NCBI RefSeq assembly: GCF_001281525.1
Contig: NZ_LGCI01000002.1
Location: forward strand, 1-64,000
Direction: 5' to 3'
Origin: Lysinibacillus macroides
Lineage (GTDB): Bacteria > Bacillota > Bacilli > Bacillales_A > Planococcaceae
DNA length: 64,000 nt
Position 1 is the first letter of the stretch, and each line of letters opens with the position of its first letter. Below the pieces are notes generated by a model. It saw only the letters and a program-made list of their open reading frames with translations, did no database searches and was not told the origin of the DNA. Below are positions 27,709 through 36,802 of the stretch, one piece after another. The translations under genes were made by a program, and so were the position numbers.

Positions 27709-30700
27709 TTAGTATTTACGAGTGATTGTAGCTGTATTACCTACAGTACCTGCTACTACAGTAAATGTTTTTACTACATTATTTTGAGTGAATTTCACTT
27801 CAAACGTTTTGCCAACTACACCTTCTGCAAGTGTAAATGTTACTGTATCACCAGAAGTTGTTCCAATTGTACCTGGAGTTACAGTTAAGCTAGTTGTGTT
27901 TGCATACGTACCAGCTGTGAATGTTAATGTTACTGTATCACCAGTTGTAGTTGTAGCAGTGAATGGTACTTCTGCAGTTGGTGTTGCATCAACATCTTTT
28001 GGAGTGATTGAAACACCTGGAGCTACAGAAAGTTCATTAACTGTACCAGCACCATCACCCGTTACACCAGTTAAAGTAGAACCGTTTTGTGTAACAAGTA
28101 ATTGACTGATATTAGAACCACCAGCTAATGCAACGTGTTCTGGAATGTTTAATACCACACGGTTTAAGCTAGAATTACCAGTGATAACGAATGTATTACC
28201 ATCACCTTGGTTAACTGTTACTGTACCTGTAACTTCTACATTGTTTAATGCAAAGTCGTTAAGAACTTGTTGTACAGAGGCATTTGTGCGTCCTACTGTT
28301 ACATTACCATAGATTTTCACATTGCTAAGTTTAATGTTATCTCCATTGATTTGGAAATCAGCATCTACTAATGCTCTACCAGTTGCATCAAGATATCCTG
28401 CTGGAGCATTATGAGCAAAATCATACTCTTTAAGTGTTGACGTATAGTCACCTTCAATGATGAATGTATTACGTTTTGCAATTACTTTGTCATTATCAAC
28501 TCGAATTCCTGATTGGATATCTAAGTTATCAAACTTCGCTTTGCTGTTCGCATCAGCTTTTTGTGTGAAGAATAATTCATCACCAACATTCAAATGAGCT
28601 TCAAATGTTGCTTCAGATGCACCAGAAGCACCTTTGTAATATAGTTCATCTGCTTCATACTTCAAGTCGTAAACTTTTTCGCCTCGTGAATCTGTTAATA
28701 AAATACGGTTATTCTCTTTATCTACAGCAATCACTTTACCACGTACAGATTGTCCGTATGCGATACCTTCATTGTTTAATGAAGTGAATGAAGCGCTTGC
28801 GTTTAACACTGGTAAATTGTGTGCGCTTGCTGTTACATCAACGCGGTTTCCACGTACAGATTTTACTTTCAGATCCGCTTTACCATTTGTTGATTTTACA
28901 TCAAATGATCTTGTGCTACCTTGATTTACAGTTTCCACACGTAAAGCACCATTACGGTCAGTGTATTCTACAGTAGCTGGCGAGAATGTTGTTGATACTT
29001 GGAAAGTAGCAATAAAATCAGTACTGTCTTTTACATGATAGTGCTTTTTGTTTTGATCTGTTGATTGATACGAGAATGTTACTTCTTCTGCAACAGATTT
29101 AGAAGTCGTATCTTCGTTATCAATTGTTAATTTCGCACTATTGATTGTACGGTCACCGAAGTATACGATTTCGCCTGCTTCTTGTGCATCATTTGTATCT
29201 AGTCCATCTTTATCACCAGTTTCTACAAATGCTGTTGGTGTTGCATAGCTATCACGACCACCAATTACTGTGAATGATACTTGACCTTTCGCATCAGTTG
29301 ATAAAGAGAATGTTTCTTTCTCTTTTGAGAAATCACTCACTTTATATACTGTGTGTGAGTTATTATCAATGAAGTAAATTGGCGTTACTGATGCTGTCGC
29401 AGTAGTTTTTGCTGAACCATATTTTAATTCAACTTTCACCACTTGCCCCGCCTGTGCCGCTTTACCATCTTTATCTGTGTAAGATACTTTGTAATCACGA
29501 CCACCTGTATTTGTTAAATCAGCAGCAAGTGCTTCATTTTTCTCTTTTACTGAGCCAGTGTAAGAATATTTAGAAAGGTGTGTGTTAGAAAGTTGGTTCG
29601 TTTTTCTAGTTGGGAATTTACCAGCACCTTCTAAAGCAACTACACCTGTTACAACCGCATTATTACCAAGTTCTGTATAAACGAAACCTGATGGTACTCT
29701 TTCATCAGAACGAAGTGGGTTAGTGTTGTTAATGATAGTTGAGCCATTTGGAACTGGTAGGCTTGCACCTGTTAATTGTCCATTTGGATCACGAACTAAT
29801 ACTAAATTTCCGTTGCGGTATTCGTAACGACCTGTACGATCAAAGCTTTCTTCATATGCAGATGCATCTTTTGTGCCAAGTGATTCAACTTTCACACTTA
29901 ACACTTGCTCTTTTGCAAATGTAAGTGGTGCTGCAAATGCTGCTAATTCTGTTTTATCAAAACGATCAATTGTTGCATTTGTATTACCTACTGCATCATC
30001 AACCCATACAAATGGTGTTACAGTTTGATTTGAACCAGTTAATGTGAATGTAGCTTCACCTTTAGCATCTAATTTAACTCGTACAGCGTTGAAACGATTT
30101 GTTTCAGTTGAATTAGTTGTTGTGAATTGACCTGGGTAACCTAAAGTAATTCCAGTAGTATTATCTGTTACTGTTACATTTTTATTTGCTTTATCTGGTG
30201 CAACGTTTACGTTATCCAAGTAACCAACGTTGATGTCACGCGAGCCATATTTCTTTTCTAATTCAGCGGCATTATTTACGCCAGCTACTTTTACTTTATA
30301 AACTTTTTTCGCACCATTGTTTAATTTATTACCTGTTGTTACTTCAGTAATTGTTAATGGTTGTGTGTTTGCCCAGTATACTTTTGTGAAGTCACGTGCA
30401 GTTGGATTACCCGTTGCATATACTTGTACTTCGTCACTTGTGTTTAAATCTTGAGATGTTGCAGCATAACGAGTATATGCGTATGAAGCTACACCATTTT
30501 CATCTGTAAGTGCTTCAGCTACGATTGCTGGGTTTAAACCACCGCTTGGGTTTTTATTATCAGAACCTTGAGCATTCACGATGTTAAATGTTACAGGAAT
30601 ACCTGCTTTAGATTGACCTTCTCCAACTGTTACTTGTGCTTGTACAGTCACTTGTGTACCAAGTGGTGCCTGTTGCGATTTGTGTGATTTAACTTGTGTA

Positions 30701-31647
30701 GTTGTTTCTTTACCAATTTCGCCTTCTACTACTGGATTTTCAAATTCAACTGCTGTTACAGCTGTTGGAATAACCGCAGCCACACCTTTGAATCCACCGA
30801 TTACTTCATCACGGTAAGAAAGAGTATATTCTTGCTCAGCCGTTTGAGATGCAGTAGTTAAGACAACCACTTTGTTGTTAGATTGTTTGATTGCTGCATT
30901 TTTGATTTCTAAACCATCAATGCTGAAATCGCTAGCTTTTACAGTTGTTTGTGCTTCGTCAAATGTTACTTCAACAGTTGTGTTATTAATTGCTTTTACA
31001 GATGATGCTTCAACTACTTCTTCGTTCTCTTCTAAGTTAAGTGTACGTTGGAATGTTAAAGCAAAGTCTTGACGAGTGATTGTGTTGTTAGGGTTAAGAC
31101 GGTTTGTGTCAGTACCTTGGAAAATGCCGTTTGCTACAGCGATTTCTAGGTATTGCTTAGCCCAAGGTTTGATTGAAGAAGAGTCAGCAAATCCATCTAC
31201 ACTTGCGTCACCTTCTAAACCGAAAGCTTCTACTAAGATTTTAGCAGCTTCTGAACGAGTTAAAGATTTGCTTGGTGCGAATTCAGTTGTGCTTACACCT
31301 TCAAAAATTCCGTGTTCTACAACCGCTGTGATTGAGTTGTAGTACCAAGCGCCTTTTTTAACGTCCTTGAAGTTTACGTCTCCACTAGCGTCTAAATCTA
31401 AAGCTTTTGCGAAGATTTCAGCAGCTTCTGCACGAGAAATTGTATTTAGTGGGTTGAAGTTCCCTTTAGCATCACCTTGAATTACGCCAGAGTCTACTAA
31501 AGCTTGAACTGCCTCTTTCGCGTACCCAGAAACTTTATTTAAATCATTTACTTGCGCAGCAGATGCTACAGGAACGATTGCTGATGCAACTAATGCAGCT
31601 GTTGCTGATGCCGCGAAGAACTTACGGCCTTTGTTTTGCTTTGCCAT
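27709..31647 (-). CDS. S-layer protein with three SLH wall-anchoring domains
   Basis: A 1312-residue secreted surface-layer protein that forms the outer crystalline coat. The signal peptide covers residues 1-30 (KFFAASATAALVASAIVPVASA). Three SLH domains follow at about 34-73 (GYAKEAVQALVDSGVIQG), 91-137 (WYYNSITAVVEHGIFEG) and 150-197 (PWAKQYLEIAVANGIFQG). They bind pyruvylated cell-wall polymer; the csaB gene for that is at 38.7 kb. From codon ~217 a long region of Ig-like and beta-rich repeats extends to the C-terminal TRKY. Start at 31647 has AGGGAGGAATACATTA, an excellent ribosome site. It lies downstream of a promoter with a ~190-base leader. The part after codon 217 has a silent counterpart at 18730-21981 in opposite orientation. 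It resembles the 125-kDa S-layer protein family of Lysinibacillus sphaericus. Confidence 0.95.
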   Translation of the reverse strand: MAKQNKGRKFFAASATAALVASAIVPVASAAQVNDLNKVSGYAKEAVQALVDSGVIQGDAKGNFNPLNTISRAEAAEIFAKALDLDASGDVNFKDVKKGAWYYNSITAVVEHGIFEGVSTTEFAPSKSLTRSEAAKILVEAFGLEGDASVDGFADSSSIKPWAKQYLEIAVANGIFQGTDTNRLNPNNTITRQDFALTFQRTLNLEENEEVVEASSVKAINNTTVEVTFDEAQTTVKASDFSIDGLEIKNAAIKQSNNKVVVLTTASQTAEQEYTLSYRDEVIGGFKGVAAVIPTAVTAVEFENPVVEGEIGKETTTQVKSHKSQQAPLGTQVTVQAQVTVGEGQSKAGIPVTFNIVNAQGSDNKNPSGGLNPAIVAEALTDENGVASYAYTRYAATSQDLNTSDEVQVYATGNPTARDFTKVYWANTQPLTITEVTTGNKLNNGAKKVYKVKVAGVNNAAELEKKYGSRDINVGYLDNVNVAPDKANKNVTVTDNTTGITLGYPGQFTTTNSTETNRFNAVRVKLDAKGEATFTLTGSNQTVTPFVWVDDAVGNTNATIDRFDKTELAAFAAPLTFAKEQVLSVKVESLGTKDASAYEESFDRTGRYEYRNGNLVLVRDPNGQLTGASLPVPNGSTIINNTNPLRSDERVPSGFVYTELGNNAVVTGVVALEGAGKFPTRKTNQLSNTHLSKYSYTGSVKEKNEALAADLTNTGGRDYKVSYTDKDGKAAQAGQVVKVELKYGSAKTTATASVTPIYFIDNNSHTVYKVSDFSKEKETFSLSTDAKGQVSFTVIGGRDSYATPTAFVETGDKDGLDTNDAQEAGEIVYFGDRTINSAKLTIDNEDTTSKSVAEEVTFSYQSTDQNKKHYHVKDSTDFIATFQVSTTFSPATVEYTDRNGALRVETVNQGSTRSFDVKSTNGKADLKVKSVRGNRVDVTASAHNLPVLNASASFTSLNNEGIAYGQSVRGKVIAVDKENNRILLTDSRGEKVYDLKYEADELYYKGASGASEATFEAHLNVGDELFFTQKADANSKAKFDNLDIQSGIRVDNDKVIAKRNTFIIEGDYTSTLKEYDFAHNAPAGYLDATGRALVDADFQINGDNIKLSNVKIYGNVTVGRTNASVQQVLNDFALNNVEVTGTVTVNQGDGNTFVITGNSSLNRVVLNIPEHVALAGGSNISQLLVTQNGSTLTGVTGDGAGTVNELSVAPGVSITPKDVDATPTAEVPFTATTTTGDTVTLTFTAGTYANTTSLTVTPGTIGTTSGDTVTFTLAEGVVGKTFEVKFTQNNVVKTFTVVAGTVGNTATITRKY
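30757..30998 (-). repeat. 5' conserved tract in the expressed S-layer gene (inverted copy at 18730-18965)
   Basis: Reading the minus strand from 30998, the sequence starts TAAAAGCAATTAATAACACA and stays nearly identical to the start of the silent cassette until the codons for IPTAV. It marks the shift from the fixed SLH anchor to the variable exposed region of the protein. Confidence 0.8.
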
Positions 31648-31840
31648 TAATGTATTCCTCCCTAGATTTCCTAAAAATGATATTAATTCAACGAAAACTA
31701 TATTACTGTCTTATTAGTTGCCTAACTGTATGTATTATAGTTTTCTTGAACAATCCAAAACTAAAGCAAATTCGTTAGTTAAGTTACTAGAAAAAGCGTA
31801 GTAGAATACCATTCTAGTAAGCTTATTCACTTTCTACAAT

Positions 31841-31869
31841 AATATAACACTATCTTTTCCAAATTTCAA
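31841..31869 (-). promoter_or_regulatory. SigA-type promoter of the S-layer gene
   Basis: On the minus strand TTGAAA (31864-31869), a 17-base spacer, then TATATT (31841-31846). It would give a leader of roughly 190 bases, typical of stable S-layer mRNAs. A second -10-like TATAAT lies at 31734-31739 without a good -35. An inverted repeat TTACTAGA/TCTAGTAA (31784-31791, 31813-31820) falls in the leader. No gene is seen in 31648-32257. Confidence 0.6.
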
Positions 31870-32171
31870 GCATTGAAACATAAATTTAGGTATGAAAGTT
31901 TTTTTTTCCATAACAATTATGGTTGTAAGTAGATTCCTGAAAACTTCCTACTATTTATTGTCTCATTTGGAATGGTAACTTATAGCTACGTTACCTATTA
32001 TACCTGACTCTTCATAATAACCAAGCATTTTTTGGATTGGTTACGAAATTGTCAAAAATTAAAGTTTGCCGTAATGTTTTAGTTATATTTGTAAAGAAAC
32101 AGAAATATATAGGGTAGTATTTTGTTGTTTTTTCTTTATTTCATGACTAACCCCTTCTATCTGTCCCTGTG

Positions 32172-32201
32172 TTGTAATAATAGATATCTTATTTTTATGC
32201 T
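32172..32201 (+). promoter_or_regulatory. Possible promoter of the SLH autolysin gene
   Basis: TTGTAA (32172-32177), 18-base spacer, TATGCT (32196-32201), about 57 bases before the start codon. It is divergent from the S-layer promoter. Confidence 0.4.
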
Positions 32202-32257
32202 ACACTTTTGATAGTTTGATAGGATCAGACTATCAACGATTGAAGGGAGCTTGTAAA

Positions 32258-34114
32258 ATGAAACATACGTTACCTCTTTATGGGGCTGTGCTTGCGGGTA
32301 TGTTATATCTTACGCCTACTACGGCGGCAGCAGAGGATATTTCGAAGCATTGGGCCTACCATGAAATGAACTATCTAATTACCAATGATTTAATGAAGGG
32401 AGATGAACTTGGCAATTATCGTCCAAATGCTGCTGTTACACGTGCAGAGTTTGCAGCATTTCTTGTACGAACGCTCAATCTACCAACTGCTTCAAGTAAT
32501 CAAACATTTAGCGATGTAAAGAAAGATGACTGGTATTATGGTGTTGTTCAGCAGGCTAGTTATTATGGGCTTATTAAAGGAGATGAACAAGGTAAGTTCA
32601 ATCCAAAAGCGTATATTGATCGTCAGCAAATGGCAGCGATGTTAAAAAGGGCTCTTCATTATTTAGATATTCAGACGTCCACCTCCCCTATTGCCTTTAA
32701 TGATAATGCACGTATTGCAAAATGGGCCTATGCTGATGTACAAGCTGTTGTTGCTGCGGGACTGCTTGGTGGCAAGCCTAATAACCAATTTGCACCACTT
32801 GCCCAAACAACACGTGCAGAGGCAGCAACTGTGCTGTATCGTTTGCTTCATTTAGAAGCGCCCGTTTCTGGCAGTAAGCAATATATCACGACAAACTACT
32901 CACAGAATTATGCGAACGTGGTAAGCAAACAGGCTGGCAATAATCCCAAAGTTGATGGTGCTGGTGCTTTCACGGCTAGCGAGGCACTAGTGTCATACTA
33001 TGTACACCCAAAAAGCTTTATGCAGGATAGCCCATCCTATTATCAATTTTTAAAGCTATCAACTGTCGTGAATAATCTAAGTGCTAAGGAATTAAATGAA
33101 AAAGTGCTTGCAAATAAAGGAAGCTTAAGTGGCATGGGTGATGCCTTTATTGAGGCAGGCATTCAATACAATGTCAATGCGATCTATTTATTATCACATG
33201 CATTGCATGAAACGAATAATGGCTCCTCTGCACTTATTAAAGGTATTGAGGTGGGGCTTGATCAAACTGGCAAGCCTATTGTGGTAACGTCTGACAATCG
33301 AGAGCAGCTAACGGAGATAAAGACAGCTTATAATGCTTATGGTATTGGCGCTATTGATGCAGATGCTAATAAATATGGGGCGGAGCGTGCTTATACAAAT
33401 GGCTGGTTTACAGTGCAGGATGCGATTATTGGCGGCACAGAGTTTGTAACAGAGCGTTATATTAATCAAGGACAGGATACATTGTATAAAATGCGCTGGA
33501 ATCCGGATAATCCTACAGTTCATCAGTATGCAACACATGTGATGTGGGCAGATATTCAGGCGAAGAAAATTTATGAGCTTTATGAATTAATTGGCGCGGA
33601 TGCAACAACGAATTTAGTATTTGATGTTCCTGTTTATCAAGGTCAGCCTGCTTCGGTTACTTTACCAGACCCATCGAAGCGCTATGCGTTAGACACTGCT
33701 TTAGCTGGTACAGCGGGGATGGTGACTATTAATTTGAATATGCGAACTTATCCAAATACCGTAGATAATGCTTCAATTATTACGAATTTGCCAAAGGATA
33801 CAACCTTTAAGGTGCTTGGTGAAAATGGTGGCTGGTTGAAAGTGAGAGCAGATGGACAAGAAGGCTGGGTACTTGATGATTACGTCATTCTCGAAAATGG
33901 CTTACAAATTGTCAATATGACGATTATGCTGAATGTTCGCAGTGAGCCCTCCACAACAAGCAGTATTGTCGGAACGGTGAAACCAAATGGCTTTATTATT
34001 GGTGCAGTAGATGATGAGGGTGAATTTATTAAGGATGGCGATTGGTATCAGGTCATTTACAATGGCAAAACAGGTTGGGTGCATGGCGATTATATTGTAA
34101 AAAATGATCTATAG
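32258..34114 (+). CDS. SLH-anchored N-acetylglucosaminidase autolysin with SH3b repeats
   Basis: About 618 residues, exported. The signal peptide LPLYGAVLAGMLYLTPTTAAA leads into three SLH domains, about 24-65 (WAYHEMNYLITNDLMKGDELGNYRPNAAVTRAEF), 84-125 and 145-185. Next comes a GH73-like glucosaminidase domain (about 225-395) with MGDAFIEAGIQYNVNAIYLLSHALHETNNGSS, whose Glu is the likely catalytic acid, and NAYGIGAIDADANKYG. Two SH3b domains finish the protein (GWLKVRADGQEGWV; GDWYQVIYNGKTGWV). Start at 32258 (MKHTLPL) has AAGGGAGC upstream; a longer reading from 32216 lacks one. It likely turns over peptidoglycan while tethered to the same pyruvylated polymer as the S-layer. Confidence 0.92.
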   Translation: MKHTLPLYGAVLAGMLYLTPTTAAAEDISKHWAYHEMNYLITNDLMKGDELGNYRPNAAVTRAEFAAFLVRTLNLPTASSNQTFSDVKKDDWYYGVVQQASYYGLIKGDEQGKFNPKAYIDRQQMAAMLKRALHYLDIQTSTSPIAFNDNARIAKWAYADVQAVVAAGLLGGKPNNQFAPLAQTTRAEAATVLYRLLHLEAPVSGSKQYITTNYSQNYANVVSKQAGNNPKVDGAGAFTASEALVSYYVHPKSFMQDSPSYYQFLKLSTVVNNLSAKELNEKVLANKGSLSGMGDAFIEAGIQYNVNAIYLLSHALHETNNGSSALIKGIEVGLDQTGKPIVVTSDNREQLTEIKTAYNAYGIGAIDADANKYGAERAYTNGWFTVQDAIIGGTEFVTERYINQGQDTLYKMRWNPDNPTVHQYATHVMWADIQAKKIYELYELIGADATTNLVFDVPVYQGQPASVTLPDPSKRYALDTALAGTAGMVTINLNMRTYPNTVDNASIITNLPKDTTFKVLGENGGWLKVRADGQEGWVLDDYVILENGLQIVNMTIMLNVRSEPSTTSSIVGTVKPNGFIIGAVDDEGEFIKDGDWYQVIYNGKTGWVHGDYIVKNDL

Positions 34115-34121
34115 CAATCAT

Positions 34122-34160
34122 AAAAAGAGGGTGCGATACTATTTCGCACTCTTTTTTATG
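34122..34160 (+). terminator. Terminator after the autolysin gene
   Basis: AAAAAGAGGGTGCGA and TTCGCACTCTTTTTT pair, with one bulged G, around a short loop, ending in T6. Confidence 0.75.
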
Positions 34161-34284
34161 TTAATTTTTTGTCACTAATATAATAGAAGAAACTCAAATT
34201 TTATGGGTAGACATGGAATTATGGCAAGGGATCTTTTTAAGATGTTTTCTGTTGTGATGGATTATGGTATTTCTTTTATATGTT

Positions 34285-34410
34285 CGCTCAATCATGGGGA
34301 CTACGCGCTCAATTATAGGAGTTAAACGCTCATTTTTCTGACGTAACCGCTCAATTATTGACCAGAACCGCTCATTTCCAACATACAAACGCTCAATTGT
34401 TACAGTTAAC
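34285..34410. repeat. Six-unit array of CGCTCA motifs at exact 21-bp spacing
   Basis: CGCTCA begins at 34285, 34306, 34327, 34348, 34369 and 34390, always followed by A/T-rich AATT or TTT. The other ~12 bases of each unit vary. The array stops cleanly on both sides. On the minus strand the 21-base period would encode repeating heptads containing xER, but no ribosome site supports translation. It lies between the autolysin terminator and the tagA-like promoter. Confidence 0.9.
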
Positions 34411-34417
34411 GAAAATT

Positions 34418-34446
34418 TCCTGTCAGAATTGCTTTTGTGGTATGAT
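34418..34446 (+). promoter_or_regulatory. Extended -10 promoter of the wall-polymer operon
   Basis: TGGTATGAT ends at 34446 and carries the TG of an extended -10 element. No good -35 is visible. It is 28 bases after the 21-bp array and about 44 bases before the tagA-like start codon. Confidence 0.45.
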
Positions 34447-34489
34447 AGATTGCAGTGAAAAAGGAATTACAGAAAGGTTTGAACACTAT

Positions 34490-35230
34490 ATGAGGCATGT
34501 AACGATTATGGGCGTACCCTTTTTACATATCCATCAGCAAGGGTTTGTTGATTTACTCGTTCAGCGTATTGAACAGCAAGAAAAGACTTTCGTTGTAACA
34601 GCGAATCCTGAAGTGGTGATGCAGGCAAATGAAAATCCTACGGTGATGAATTATTTAAAGCAGGCGACTTATATTTGCGCAGATGGGATTGGTGTTGTCA
34701 AAGCAGCGCAAATACTTGGCGAGTCGTTACCAGGTCGTGTCACTGGTTATGATACAATGGTACGACTTTTAGAGATTGGACAGCAAAAGCGCTTTAAAAT
34801 TTATTTATTAGGGGCACAAAAGGAAACTATCGACAAAACGGTGGCTAATATTCACAAGACCTACCCGAATGTGGAGGTTGTCGGCTATCATGATGGCTTC
34901 TTTGACTGGAATAACAATAGTATTGCGCAGGAAATTGCTACGTTACAGCCTGACCTTGTATTTGTAGCATTGGGTGTACCAAGACAGGAAAAATGGATTG
35001 CGGAAAATCTCGATAAGTTTTCAAAGGGTGTATTTATCGGTGTGGGTGGTTCCTTTGATGTTATTGCTGGTACTGTCAAGCGTGCACCAGTTATTTGGCA
35101 AAAGCTGAATCTCGAATGGTTCTACCGCTTGCTACGTCAGCCAAGCCGCTTCGTGAGAATGCTTGTTCTTCCACGCTTTGCTCTCAAAGTTTTCGCATCA
35201 AAGCTTAAAGGTCAAGGTACAGCAAAATGA
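34490..35230 (+). CDS. WecG/TagA-family glycosyltransferase
   Basis: WecG/TagA/CpsF enzymes add ManNAc (or ManNAcA) to undecaprenyl-PP-GlcNAc, the second step in wall-polymer linkage or repeat synthesis. Family motifs: FVVTANPEVVMQANENP, ICADGIGVVKAAQILGE, RVTGYDTMVRLL, LLGAQKETIDKTVANI, FVALGVPRQEKWI, GVGGSFDVIAGTVKRAP and the final LNLEWFYRLLRQPSRFVRM. The start MRHVTIMG at 34490 is preferred: AAAGG lies 12 bases upstream and the longer reading from 34358 overlaps the repeat array. About 246 residues. It overlaps the flippase gene by 4 bases. It likely makes the SLH-binding secondary cell-wall polymer with the following three genes. Confidence 0.9.
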   Translation: MRHVTIMGVPFLHIHQQGFVDLLVQRIEQQEKTFVVTANPEVVMQANENPTVMNYLKQATYICADGIGVVKAAQILGESLPGRVTGYDTMVRLLEIGQQKRFKIYLLGAQKETIDKTVANIHKTYPNVEVVGYHDGFFDWNNNSIAQEIATLQPDLVFVALGVPRQEKWIAENLDKFSKGVFIGVGGSFDVIAGTVKRAPVIWQKLNLEWFYRLLRQPSRFVRMLVLPRFALKVFASKLKGQGTAK

Positions 35231-36783
35231 GTCAGTCCACATTTGTTAAAAGTACGCTGATCTTAACGATTGCTACGTTACTTTCGAAAATAATTGGCAG
35301 TATGTTCCGTATACCGCTTCAAAATATTGCTGGGGATGATGTACTCGGTATTTTTAACTTTGTCTACCCTATCTATATGGTCGCATTATATTTATCAGTT
35401 GCAGGTATTCCGATCGCCATTTCAAAGCTGATAGCAGAAGCTAATACGCATAATGATACCGCTAAAGTAAAGAAAATTTATGTAACAGCAAGCATCCTTA
35501 CCCTATCCTTTGGCGTCATTAGTTTTGCCATCATTTATGGCTTTTCTGGTCAAATTGCCAATGCACTTGGTGGACCTTCAACAGAAATTGCATTAATTAT
35601 TGTGGCTCTTACATTGCTTGTTGCCCCATATATGGCTGTTTATCGAGGGTTTTTCCAAGGCTTTGGAGATATGCGCCCTACTGCTATTTCTCAGGTACTT
35701 GAGCAGTTTGTCCGTGTTGCTTTAATTTTAATTGTTGCCTATTGCCTTGTTACTATGAATTATTCCAATAATATTGTAGCTGGCGGCATTATGGTCGGCT
35801 CTGTAATTGGAGCGCTTAGCTCACTGCTCTATTTACGCTTTAAATATTTTCGTTCTTCGTTCAAAGTAACAAGCAAGGAGAAATATACGGCTAGGGATTT
35901 TTCTATTTGGAGTAAAACCATTTTAAAAATTTCTATTCCCATTGCAATTGGTTCTGTAACAATGGCTCTCTTTAACTTCGTGGATTCGTTCACAGTTTCA
36001 TATGGTTTAAGAAGTGCAGGAACAGACGCTGACAATATTAATTATCTTTATGGTATCTATGGTCGAGGGCTAACGTTGGTACAAATCACAACAGTCTTTG
36101 CCTCTTCGATTATTCTGCCTCTTGTACCATTAATTACAACAAAGCTTGCAGAAAATAAATTGGATGATACACGCAGTATTATTGAGCAGACCCATCGTAT
36201 GACACACCTTATTTCTTGGCCTGCTGCTATCGGACTTCTAGCCTTAACGCTACCTTTAAACATTGCACTTTTCAAAGATTTAGAGGGAAGCCTAATGTTA
36301 GCAATCATTAATTTTAGCGCTGTCTTTACATCCTTAACATTGCTTGGCACAGGCATTTTACAGGGTATGAATGCAGCAAAGGCAGGAGCATTGATTATTA
36401 TAAGTGGTGTTGTCCTAAAAATATTTGCCAACATCTTCTTTATTCAAGCATTTGGTCTTGATGGGGCTGCCTACGCAACATTGCTTGTATACCTTGTGTT
36501 ATTTATTGTGAACTCTATTTTTATTTATCGTATGATCCGCTTCACTGTTTTTGGAAAAGATACGATTAAAATGATTATAGCCTCGATTGTTATGGGTGCA
36601 TTGGTTGGTTTGCCAACACTATGGCTTGATATTGCAAATTGGACACGATTATGGGCACTTGGGTATTTAATTGTCACAATTATTATGGGAGGAGCTATTT
36701 ATTTCCTTCTACTATGGCTAACGAAAGCAATTCATAAACAAGATTTAAAGAGAATCCCAATTATCGGAAAAAGATTTTCATAA
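35227..36783 (+). CDS. Polysaccharide flippase (MOP family, SpoVB/MurJ-like)
   Basis: A 518-residue protein with about 14 membrane spans. It opens STLILTIATLLSKIIGSMFRIPLQNIAGDDVLGIFNFVYPIYMVALYLSVAGIPIAISKLIAE, the pattern of Firmicute SpoVB-like transporters. Such proteins flip undecaprenyl-linked glycans. The start overlaps the tagA-like stop (ATGA). In this operon it most likely exports the secondary wall polymer precursor; a lipid II or sporulation role cannot be excluded. A DUF5693 gene follows 19 bases later. Confidence 0.87.
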   Translation: MSQSTFVKSTLILTIATLLSKIIGSMFRIPLQNIAGDDVLGIFNFVYPIYMVALYLSVAGIPIAISKLIAEANTHNDTAKVKKIYVTASILTLSFGVISFAIIYGFSGQIANALGGPSTEIALIIVALTLLVAPYMAVYRGFFQGFGDMRPTAISQVLEQFVRVALILIVAYCLVTMNYSNNIVAGGIMVGSVIGALSSLLYLRFKYFRSSFKVTSKEKYTARDFSIWSKTILKISIPIAIGSVTMALFNFVDSFTVSYGLRSAGTDADNINYLYGIYGRGLTLVQITTVFASSIILPLVPLITTKLAENKLDDTRSIIEQTHRMTHLISWPAAIGLLALTLPLNIALFKDLEGSLMLAIINFSAVFTSLTLLGTGILQGMNAAKAGALIIISGVVLKIFANIFFIQAFGLDGAAYATLLVYLVLFIVNSIFIYRMIRFTVFGKDTIKMIIASIVMGALVGLPTLWLDIANWTRLWALGYLIVTIIMGGAIYFLLLWLTKAIHKQDLKRIPIIGKRFS

Positions 36784-36802
36784 ATAAGAGAGGTAAACAT
36801 TT

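Noticed and set aside
34194-34388. Minus-strand coding frame with heptad xER repeats
   Set aside because: It is explained by the 21-bp DNA repeat (7 codons), has no ribosome site and overlaps nothing that suggests translation.
34285-34410. CRISPR array
   Set aside because: The conserved core is only 6-9 bases with ~12-base variable parts and a 21-base period; far too short for repeats and spacers, and no cas genes are present.
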